Shown piece after piece: positions 9,906 to 16,657 of a DNA stretch of 64,000 bases. A program made the translations under genes and the position numbers. A model generated the notes under the pieces. It did no database searches. It worked only from the letters and a program-made list of their open reading frames with translations, and was not told the origin of the DNA. The first letter of the stretch is position 1. Each line of letters begins with the position of its first letter. The stretch covers positions 62,001 to 126,000 of the forward strand of contig NZ_NFJH01000005.1 of assembly GCF_002159765.1 (NCBI RefSeq), in the 5' to 3' direction. The DNA comes from Collinsella sp. An268 (GTDB taxonomy: Bacteria > Actinomycetota > Coriobacteriia > Coriobacteriales > Coriobacteriaceae).

Positions 9906-10531
9906 TCACACATAGCGCCAGGCCGTGTAATGCTGCGGGTAGTCGTAGACGGTAACGCGCGTGCCCTGCAACGTGCGATACGCCTGAATCAAGCCTTCGC
10001 GGAGGCACTCCCAGCCGCTGCGCCCCAGATAGAGGAAGGATTCCCCGTCGTCCAACATATGGATACGCATGCGGGTCGCACAGCATCGAGCTCCAGCTTG
10101 TAGAGGAAACTGCTGGGGAAAGGCGTATCGAAGTGATTGAACAGATAGCAGTGCGAGTGGGATGTCGAGCATGCTAGCAGAGCGCATTTCAGCCGGTCGA
10201 AGCGTGCAGTCCATGCTGAGACGATGCTCGTGAGCGCTAGGCCGAGCTCGATTCCGGTCGCGCGGCGCGGCGGCTTCGCCGCCGCATAGGCCGGCACACG
10301 ACCCGTCCCGCGCCCGCCGTCGAGCAGGTAATCGGTAAACTTTTAGGTCGAGCGGGTCGAGCAACTCATTGAGCACGTAGTACGACTCGGCATCAGGTCA
10401 AGCGCGCTCGCAGCAGCGAGACCCACCCGCGCCGCGTCCGCCGTCGCCAGCGAGCGCCCGTAGATGACCTCATCCCATATTGCGCTCGCGGCGAAGAAGG
10501 AGGACCTAGCTGTGATGGGACCCGTCATCAT
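9906..10531 (-). pseudogene. Frameshifted gene of unknown function, next to the reverse transcriptase
   Basis: High-GC coding-like stretches sit in three frames on one strand: MTGPITARSSFFAASAIWDE at the start, then VLNELLDPLDLKVYRLP, then LFNHFDTPFPSSFLYKLELD, and finally GRSGWECLREGLIQAY to a stop at 9906. Joined, they would form one protein of about 200 residues, so I read it as a single gene broken by several frameshifts. I do not recognise the family. Its ATG overlaps the TGA of the upstream reverse transcriptase gene, so it may once have been coupled to it, or the junction may mark where the lower-GC island begins. Confidence 0.45.
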
Positions 10532-11916
10532 TGGCGCCTTCGTTTCAGTTTTCTGCCAGCGCGCTCCGTCCGCGCTAACGGTCCTATATCTCGTTTGAGC
10601 TTCCCGTACATATTGCTTACTGGCTTCGAGATAGGATCATCCGGAAAAGTTTTCTGCGCACGCCTCACATAAGAGAGAAAGTTCATCTGCGAATATCCCC
10701 CGCGGGCGTTGTCCCCTTTCTTGCTAAACGACTTGTATATTGCCGCCTTCTGTTTATTAGAAAGGTGACGTCCCCTTTTCTGGCACTTCCTCACTCTACG
10801 GTAGTAACGATTGAAGAACCTTCCAACTGTTCTTTGACGCAGTCTTACATAACGCCCGTCAAAATCAAAGCCGAGGTATGTGATTTTCTTTGCCCCGCTT
10901 TTGCACACCTTCTCAAAACAAGGCCCATTAAACTGCTCAACAATACTGTCATGCACATGAAAGAACTTTGTTTTCCCAGCCTGGAGGGATACTCCTGGTA
11001 CCCCCTTCACATAATCCAGAACCGCTGCGAGCACGTTCCTTTTATCCCAAGGAACGATGACGATGAAATCGTCACAGTATCGGAGGTATAGACCGTTGAG
11101 TGTAGAAATCGACCCGGCCATGGAAGTGTCGAAATCAAGCATGTAAACGTTTGATAGAGCGCCGCTTGCAGCAAGTCCCTGCGGAATCCCGACCCCAGCC
11201 CCCTCTTTCCAGGGAGCCTTTATACAGCTGTCTTTATTCGCTTTGAACTGCTCTTTTGTCAGCGCATGCGCCTCGTTCCGATTGAAGCTGCGAATACTTC
11301 CCTTGCGCCTCTTCTTTGAGCTCGTGTCATATCCACGAATCCCCAGAATCGAGTCAAGCTCCCAAATGGAATAATGAATAATGCTCTTTAAGACTCGATA
11401 ATGGTCTTTAGGAAGCTTCCCGTCTGAGAAAAGCTTCCGCATCATACCAAGAAGATAATCGTGTTGAATGCTTGGAAAGAAGCTTGAGAAATCCCCTGTC
11501 ATTACCGCGACGTTCTGAAGCTCGCGGATTTTCGAGAAAGCTTTTGCCGCTCCATCAATGTTGCTTAGATGTTTTTGCGGCCGATATGCTAGAACGCTTC
11601 CATCAGCCCCCGACTTTTCCAGCAGCACCTCATATCGATCAGACCATTGCAAAGAGTAATACTGATAAATCCTGTGGTCGAGATGGGCTGCATACGCAAC
11701 CTCCCTCGCTTTTACCGAAAACTCTTTCCCTAGATAGTCGCTATCCTCAACACGAAAGCTCTCAATCGTGTTTGAAATAAGCGGGTAAAACGCATGGCTC
11801 ACGACATAATCCGGATCCTCAACAAGACGCTTTACTTGAACATATGTAACAGGACTATCGAAATGCGTATAGCCTTTCTTCCGATGAGCATCGGCGATAC
11901 GGACGGAATAGTCCAT
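10528..11916 (-). CDS. Reverse transcriptase (defence-type/unclassified group, not group II intron)
   Basis: 462 residues from ATG 11916, preceded by GGGAGG; the frame is open further upstream, but that part is arginine-rich and looks non-coding. Polymerase motifs: GDFSSFFPSI with catalytic Asp142, GIPQGLAASGALSN (QG at 246-247), and YCDD at 280-283. After the palm comes ITYLGFDFDGRYVRLRQRT and a basic tail. There is no maturase or endonuclease domain, which argues against a group II intron, and the QG motif argues against diversity-generating retroelement enzymes. No clear retron VTG motif was seen. The best placement is the Abi/DRT/UG defence-associated class. G+C is near 48%, far below neighbours, suggesting transfer. 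About 340 bp of structured, apparently non-coding sequence lies upstream. Confidence 0.85.
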   Translation of the reverse strand: MDYSVRIADAHRKKGYTHFDSPVTYVQVKRLVEDPDYVVSHAFYPLISNTIESFRVEDSDYLGKEFSVKAREVAYAAHLDHRIYQYYSLQWSDRYEVLLEKSGADGSVLAYRPQKHLSNIDGAAKAFSKIRELQNVAVMTGDFSSFFPSIQHDYLLGMMRKLFSDGKLPKDHYRVLKSIIHYSIWELDSILGIRGYDTSSKKRRKGSIRSFNRNEAHALTKEQFKANKDSCIKAPWKEGAGVGIPQGLAASGALSNVYMLDFDTSMAGSISTLNGLYLRYCDDFIVIVPWDKRNVLAAVLDYVKGVPGVSLQAGKTKFFHVHDSIVEQFNGPCFEKVCKSGAKKITYLGFDFDGRYVRLRQRTVGRFFNRYYRRVRKCQKRGRHLSNKQKAAIYKSFSKKGDNARGGYSQMNFLSYVRRAQKTFPDDPISKPVSNMYGKLKRDIGPLARTERAGRKLKRRRQ

Positions 11917-12260
11917 TCTCCTCCCATCTTGGGTCAACCCGCTTGGATCAACAACGGGGCGGCTTCGTCTCCCCAAGCGGGCTTCACCGGCCGACAAACG
12001 ACCATGTACGTCGGCTCTCGCCAACGACCGCCGCGAACAAAGTGCTCGCCTGTGCCACAATAGAATCGGAGGTCGCAATGCCCGCTCTCGCGTTCAAAGC
12101 AACACTCGACCTGAATGCAGGCGAGTGCGCCGGAAATGCCGGAAACGTGATAATTATCTCGTTTGCGGTATTGACGGCAGTACCACACCCCCACGCCTGG
12201 TGCATAGGGCGTAGATACTATACCCCATCGAGATTATTCACAAACGGAAAAAGTAGCCAC
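11917..12260 (-). ncRNA. Candidate structured leader or ncRNA of the reverse transcriptase
   Basis: No convincing protein gene fills this stretch. The part nearest the reverse transcriptase start contains a perfect 9-bp inverted repeat (11938-11946 with 11973-11981, CCCGCTTGG/CCAAGCGGG) with an inner GGGG/CCCC pairing. Further upstream there are two similar stretches around CGCG-TCAAAG and CGCGAACAAAG. Retrons and DRT2-type systems encode an RNA template in this position, so a template RNA is plausible, but this is inference from position and structure only. Short reading frames exist on both strands and none is recognisable. Confidence 0.35.
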
Positions 12261-12448
12261 TGAGCCTGTCAACGACGATGACATGACGCTTAAACGCATG
12301 TACTTCGAGCTGGATGTGAAAAGACTACGCCCCTAGAGCTACAATCCCAAATGCCGAGACCGAGCTTTTAGGGAGAATGACCCCAACACCCCGGAGGTTA
12401 ATATTATGGCAAAGCGGTTACGTACTCGTCACCGCTTAGCTGGAGAAC

Positions 12449-12919
12449 GTGATTGAAGATATGAACAAGGTTTACGATTGCGACCGATCAACAAAACTCA
12501 CGGACGACAATTCCCCTATTAATAACTATCTAGACTACGAATTCTATTGCAACTCATGGTACTACCGTGGAAAGCCTAAGGTGAACGAGCGGGACTATGT
12601 GCGCTTGCAGCCCGAACCAAACAACAAGCATGATCCATTCGCTGTCGCCATCTACAAGGGCAGCAGAAAGGTTGGATATGTTCCGAAACACTACTCACGG
12701 GAAACTTCCAAGGCGATTAATGATGGAAGGGATATTCGTGTTGAAGTGAGCTGTGGAAGCGACAATTACGCACCGTTTTTCAGGGTATATGATGCAGCGA
12801 AGCCAGCTCCCAAAAAGTCCGATATACCAGAACGTAACCCGATTGGATGTTTCTTTTGGCTTCTACTGGCTCTAATTATACTTGGCTCTGCTAAAGCGCT
12901 TCTGACATCCGCCGGATGA
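12449..12919 (+). CDS. HIRAN-domain protein with C-terminal membrane anchor
   Basis: About 156 residues from GTG 12449 (GGAG just upstream); ATG 12461 is an alternative start. The middle matches the HIRAN pattern: RLQPEPNNKHDPFAVAIYKG followed by KVGYVPKHYS. HIRAN domains bind DNA ends or stalled forks, as in the eukaryotic HLTF protein, and occur alone in many bacterial accessory genes. The C-terminus has one hydrophobic segment (CFFWLLLALIILGSAKALL) that could anchor it to the membrane, an unusual pairing for a DNA-binding fold. G+C is near 47%. It is divergent from the reverse transcriptase across about 530 bp. A function in defence is inference from the neighbourhood. Confidence 0.7.
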   Translation: MIEDMNKVYDCDRSTKLTDDNSPINNYLDYEFYCNSWYYRGKPKVNERDYVRLQPEPNNKHDPFAVAIYKGSRKVGYVPKHYSRETSKAINDGRDIRVEVSCGSDNYAPFFRVYDAAKPAPKKSDIPERNPIGCFFWLLLALIILGSAKALLTSAG

Positions 12920-12978
12920 GTTCATGCTCGCGCGCCCCATCATCATAGTCGCCAACCAATCGAGACAAGGGGCGGCGC

Positions 12979-13270
12979 ATGAGAGGCGTGCATCCATCCA
13001 TATCGATGGATGCAATCGTCGAGGAGCTCACCGCCGTCCCAAGGGAAATCGAACGCATCGCAGCGGAGCTCATCGCCGCGAGGTCCATGGAGTCGATGTC
13101 CCTCCCGAGATGTGGGTGTCGCCGCTTCATCCGCAAAGACGGCGGCTCAGACAGTACCCGACGCTACCGGTACTCGGATATTCGGGTACACGCTTCCCGC
13201 CCGCACCGACAACCCTCTCACCAAAGATTATTCGATTGCCGGCATCGTTTCTGCAGAACACCAGTGCCGT
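12979..13270 (+). pseudogene. Transposase N-terminal remnant (IS1595/zinc-ribbon type)
   Basis: The first frame reads MDAIVEELTAVPREIERIAA and then PRCGCRRFIRKDG-TRRYRYSDIR, which resembles the CPxCGS-xxxF-RYRC zinc ribbon of IS1595-family transposases, but with the first and last cysteines lost. A shift to another frame then gives LPARTDNPLTKDYS, resembling the segment after the ribbon (F-ARTGNLLTKS). No catalytic domain follows. A 10-bp inverted repeat (12989-12998 with 13005-13014) lies at the start. This is a truncated, frameshifted fragment. Confidence 0.45.
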
Positions 13271-13432
13271 TTACATAGAACGGCGGTACAATTTGCGTAC
13301 GGTACTCATCGCCTTCAGCGAACAGCGCTCTCCCACTCCGAACCATTCCACTTGCCTAGCCCCTAGACACAGTTCAAGCAGCAAGGAACCGTTCGCAAGA
13401 AAACATGTGAATCAAGAAGAGTCGATGGTGCG

Positions 13433-14116
13433 CTATGCAAGCCATGAAGCTGGTACTAGAGCCTCGCCATCTCTCCAGCTATCTACGACACTATCAGCGC
13501 ATCCGTATGCTTCGCTGCCCGTATGGTCAACAACAATCACCTGCAGCCCCCCATTTAACTCCGCAACTCTATCATGAATAAACCGGTAGATGCGCTCAAT
13601 TTGCTCACGATCGAGTTTGTCGGTTCCCCCAGAATTAACCTGCGAGGGTTGGTCAAGAAATATGTCCAGCGCCGACGCGGCCATTTTGGCCGTGTCCACG
13701 ACCATCGTGCCGGTATTATCGACCTGCTGCCGGAGGTTTTTCGCTAGGCCCTTGGCGGTGGTCATCACCATATAACGCGACACGGCAGGATCACCAAGCG
13801 CACGTGCGAAGAACGAGTCGCAGACGCCCTTTGGCAGTTGCTTATCCGAGTCATGACACTTGCACTGGATGGCCCACCAGGAGCCGTCTTCACGAGACTT
13901 CGCCACAAGATCGATGCCGGTGTCCTGCGTATCGTGGATGGGGCAGCCATCCCACGCGAGCGCCTGTTCCAAGGTCCCCACACATTCGAAGTTGGATGCC
14001 CAGTACGGATCGTTTGCAAGGTATCAGACGCAGGCAGCCTCGTACTTGGTACCCTTCTCCTTCTCGGATATCGATGCGTTTACGATAGGATCGAGCGCGT
14101 CGTAGACCGTCTGCAT
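13433..14116 (-). pseudogene. Chimeric remnant: type ISP-like restriction endonuclease N-domain joined to a DUF3732-like tail
   Basis: ATG 14116 has a good ribosome site (AAGGAAG). The frame encodes MQTVYDALDPIVNASISEKE, then an in-frame TGA at 14024-14026, then continues intact. TGIDLVAKSREDGSWWAIQC and a CHDSDKQL-DSFFARA region match the Mrr-like nuclease core (Asp, then Gln-x-Lys) at the N-terminus of type ISP restriction enzymes. Those proteins are usually over 1,000 residues, whereas this ends after about 227 codons. The last 60 residues (LQVIVVDHTGSEAYGCADSV-WRDGEALVPASWL) instead resemble the C-terminus of DUF3732 proteins. I infer that a deletion fused two defence genes and a stop mutation finished it off. 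Confidence 0.6.
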
Positions 14117-14227
14117 CGCAACTTCCTTCGTTCGCAGCCTCTTCTCCCATTTCAATAATATCAGCGCCAAGAAAGCTACCGCCTAGAGCATACCTGCGAA
14201 TGAACTGGGGGAACCTTCTACAGCGCT

Positions 14228-14294
14228 TTGCCAAGTGTAGAGCGCTTGCTATAATCTTCTCAAATCCGGAATCAATTCCGGATTTGAGAAGATT
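14228..14294 (+). promoter_or_regulatory. Promoter overlapped by a 20-bp perfect palindrome (ATPase gene)
   Basis: TTGCCA (14228-14233) and TATAAT (14250-14255) are separated by 16 bases, a near-consensus sigma-70 promoter. A perfect inverted repeat with 20-base arms (14253-14272 and 14275-14294, loop CA) starts inside the -10 box and covers the expected transcription start. It ends 10 bases before the ATPase ATG and just upstream of its GAGG site. Such placement suggests an operator, possibly autoregulatory, or an mRNA hairpin masking the ribosome site. Confidence 0.7.
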
Positions 14295-14304
14295 TGAGGT
14301 TGCC

Positions 14305-15576
14305 ATGTACATTACTCGTGCGCTCGAACCTTTGGTTCGTAGATACTCCGAACACTTCAAAGTCGTCGTCGTAACCGGCCCTCGCCAAGTCGGCAAGACA
14401 ACTATGCTCAAGCACCTCATGGAAGAAGATGCATCGGAGGGCATCGAGCGCGCTTATGTGACCCTCGACAACACCGCCATCTTGCAAACTGCGAAGGAAG
14501 ATCCCGCGCTGTTCCTCCAGCGCTACCGCCCGCCCGTTCTCATCGACGAGATTCAGAAGGCACCGGAGCTTCTCCCCTACATCAAGGAAATCGTCGACGC
14601 GTCCAACCAGACCGGGACCGTCTGGCTTACCGGTTCCCAGCCATTCCACCTCATGAAGGAGGTCTCCGAATCGCTTGCGGGACGCGTCGGCGTAATAGAA
14701 ATGCTCGGCCTCTCTGGTGCCGAGGTTTCCGGCGTTCCTTCTGAACCGTTCTCCCCTGGACAGGATTACTTCGTTCGTCGCGTAACCGCATCCAAGTCAT
14801 ATAACGTGATAGAAGCATACGACCGCATCTGTGCTGGCTCGCTTCCGGGCATCCGCTCCCTGCCGGATGACCTGCGCGCAGGGGCATACGAGTCATACCT
14901 CGACACATACATCATGCGCGACATCCGCGACCTCTCGCAGATTGGCGACGAGCTGAAGTTTCGCCGCTTCATGACAGCCTGCGCTGCGCTCACCTCGAAA
15001 CCCGTGGTCTATGCGGAACTCGCGCGCATAGCGGACATCGACGAGAAGACAGCCAAGACGTGGCTGTCCCTGCTCGTGAGCTCGTACATCGTCAAGATTG
15101 TCGAACCTTACGCGAACAACTTGCTGAAGCGCCTTTCCAAGCAGCCGGTCATGCATTTTCTTGACACTGGCCTGGCAGCGTATCTCACGGGTTGGACCAG
15201 CCCGCAAGCTCTTGAAGCCGGTGCCATGAGCGGGCAGATCTTTGAGACCCATGTTTTTGGGGAGATTTACAAGAGCTTCCTCAACGCTGGGCAACGAGCA
15301 CCGCTCTACTTCTTCCGTAACAACGACAAGAAGGAAATCGACCTACTGATGGAGCGAGATGGCGCGCTCTTCCCCATCGAGGTGAAGAAAACGGCGTCGC
15401 CCTCGCGCAAAGACACGCGCAACCTAAACGCCTTGGACCCAGTCAATGCGTCTGACGTGGCGCCCGAGCTCTCGATGTACAAACGTGAAATTGGAACAGG
15501 TACTATCGTCTGCATGGTTCAGGACACGTTCCCCGTGAGCGAACGGGCGTGGGCCTTCCCGGTTTGGGCAGTGTAA
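14305..15576 (+). CDS. AAA-family ATPase with DUF4143 domain
   Basis: 423 residues from ATG 14305 (GAGG upstream). Walker A is VVVTGPRQVGKTT, and Walker B is PPVLIDEIQKAPEL. The central region continues as an AAA fold and the C-terminal half matches DUF4143, ending with an endonuclease-like core (FFRNNDKKEIDLLMERD, FPIEVKKT: Asp-x12-Glu-x-Lys). This family is very common in gut bacteria, usually as orphan genes in variable regions; the role is unknown, with proposals of DNA-related or toxin-antitoxin-like activity. The gene is intact. It is flanked by two different long perfect inverted repeats, one over its promoter and one just after it. Confidence 0.88.
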   Translation: MYITRALEPLVRRYSEHFKVVVVTGPRQVGKTTMLKHLMEEDASEGIERAYVTLDNTAILQTAKEDPALFLQRYRPPVLIDEIQKAPELLPYIKEIVDASNQTGTVWLTGSQPFHLMKEVSESLAGRVGVIEMLGLSGAEVSGVPSEPFSPGQDYFVRRVTASKSYNVIEAYDRICAGSLPGIRSLPDDLRAGAYESYLDTYIMRDIRDLSQIGDELKFRRFMTACAALTSKPVVYAELARIADIDEKTAKTWLSLLVSSYIVKIVEPYANNLLKRLSKQPVMHFLDTGLAAYLTGWTSPQALEAGAMSGQIFETHVFGEIYKSFLNAGQRAPLYFFRNNDKKEIDLLMERDGALFPIEVKKTASPSRKDTRNLNALDPVNASDVAPELSMYKREIGTGTIVCMVQDTFPVSERAWAFPVWAV

Positions 15577-15620
15577 TTGCGGGCAAAGAAAGCGGCTCCG
15601 CATCGTATGCCACTGGTACC

Positions 15621-15674
15621 ATCACTCAACTCCCGTTGACTCAGTTTTACTTGAGTCAACGGGAGTTGAGTGAT
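15621..15674. repeat. 23-bp perfect inverted repeat after the ATPase gene
   Basis: Arms 15621-15643 and 15652-15674 are perfect reverse complements around an 8-base loop. The sequence contains TTGACTCA/TGAGTCAA and is unrelated to the palindrome before the ATPase gene. An ATG follows immediately at 15675. It lacks a U-tract, so a plain terminator is unlikely; it resembles an operator left from a deleted neighbour. Confidence 0.7.
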
Positions 15675-15800
15675 ATGGAACTCATCGGATGCACAGCTCG
15701 GCTCCAATTACCGAAAAGATGGTTGCAGAAGAGGATTCCCAAGTCGAGCGAACGGGCCTGCATTGTTATCGGTACGGGCTTTTCTCACGCTCGGGCTTAA
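15675..15800 (+). CDS. Small reading frame or gene remnant after inverted repeat
   Basis: 41 codons starting at the ATG that abuts the 23-bp inverted repeat and ending SERACIVIGTGFSHARA. No ribosome site other than the repeat itself precedes it. I do not recognise it. It may be the joined ends of a deleted gene, or non-coding. Confidence 0.2.
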   Translation: MELIGCTARLQLPKRWLQKRIPKSSERACIVIGTGFSHARA

Positions 15801-15884
15801 TGTGCACACCAAACAGCTCAACTCTGTTCATCGAGTTGGATGAGATGTATTAGGGGATCGTTTCCATCTCATCGTCAGCCCTCA

Positions 15885-16250
15885 CTACCACTCATCCCCC
15901 GCGCGGCCGCGCTGCTGCTTCAGCTGCGAGCGGCGGCGCTTGTCGGCCAGCCGGCGCTCGCGCGCGGCCTTGGGCACCTTGGTCTTCTTGCGCACGCGGG
16001 GAGGTTGGGCGCGCCGCTCGATAATCTGCGCGATCTTCTGCAGGCAGAGACGGCGGTTCTGGAGCTGGCTGCGCGTCTCGCGCGCGGTCACGGTGATGCC
16101 CGTGGGCACGTGTTTCATGCGCACCGCAGAATCCGTGGTGTTCACCCCTTGGCCGCCCGGCCCCTTTGCCCGGAACACCTGCACCTCGCAATCACGCGCG
16201 AGTTCGTCGGCACTCTGCCGAGCGTAGTTCGCATAGTCTCGCCAGTTCAT
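15885..16250 (-). CDS. arfB: Peptidyl-tRNA hydrolase ArfB-like (release-factor domain, ribosome rescue)
   Basis: 121 residues from ATG 16250, which has GAGGGG 7 bases upstream. The domain carries the release-factor catalytic loop [20 protein letters not shown] with the GGQ motif. A basic C-terminal tail ([20 protein letters not shown], then [11 protein letters not shown]) enters the empty mRNA channel in known ArfB proteins. It lacks the codon-recognition domains of RF1/RF2, as expected for rescue factors that free ribosomes stalled without a stop codon. It acts in the cytoplasm. Length and motifs are normal, so I regard it as functional. Confidence 0.88.
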   Translation of the reverse strand: MNWRDYANYARQSADELARDCEVQVFRAKGPGGQGVNTTDSAVRMKHVPTGITVTARETRSQLQNRRLCLQKIAQIIERRAQPPRVRKKTKVPKAARERRLADKRRRSQLKQQRGRAGDEW

Positions 16251-16378
16251 GCCACACCCCTCACGTTGCATTCGACACGGGAACAATCCTACATGGATAC
16301 GGGGACAATCCTACCTGCAAATGCAACCGGGCGCATGCGCGCGCTACGGGCCGTAGCACTCCACGATATCGATGGAAT

Positions 16379-16657
16379 CTATGCGGCGACATCGAGCGGA
16401 TCTGAGACGACGGGGCTCTCCTTGTACATCTTCCAAGGATCAAGATCGATGCAAGTTGCCGCGTCGTGCGAGCCCGAAATGTCCCATGCAACCGCATCAT
16501 TCAAGACGGTTAGACACCCTCGAAACACATCGACATCAGTTGTCCGAAGCAGCAAGCTCCCAATTCTGCATCAGCTCATCCCCGTGCAGCCTCCAAGCGT
16601 AATCCGGAGCCGCCTGCACCCGTTGTACCCAGTGCCCCGCATCGTTGCCAAACTCTC
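16379..16657 (-). pseudogene. Frameshifted DUF2442-family gene
   Basis: Directly after the tex stop, the minus strand reads HWVQRVQAAPDYAWRLHGDE then LMQNWELAASDN before TGA. One base further, a second frame continues RGCLTVLNDAVAWDISGSHD then CIDLDPWKMYKESPVV to TAG at 16379. Together they give the DUF2442 layout (beta strands, then TVAWD and IDLDP), split by a single-base frameshift. DUF2442 genes often sit with DUF4160 genes; function is unknown. The remaining 128 bp to arfB contain two copies of CAATCCTAC 22 bases apart and nothing else I recognise. Confidence 0.55.

Noticed and set aside
10528-12078. Diversity-generating retroelement
   Set aside because: The RT motif is QG rather than the DGR type, and no template/variable repeat pair or target gene could be found by eye.
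12001-12263. Small plus-strand frame starting at 12078 with a GGAGG site
   Set aside because: The product (MPALAFKATLDLNAGEC...) has no recognisable feature and lies in the structured leader of the reverse transcriptase; kept as non-coding.
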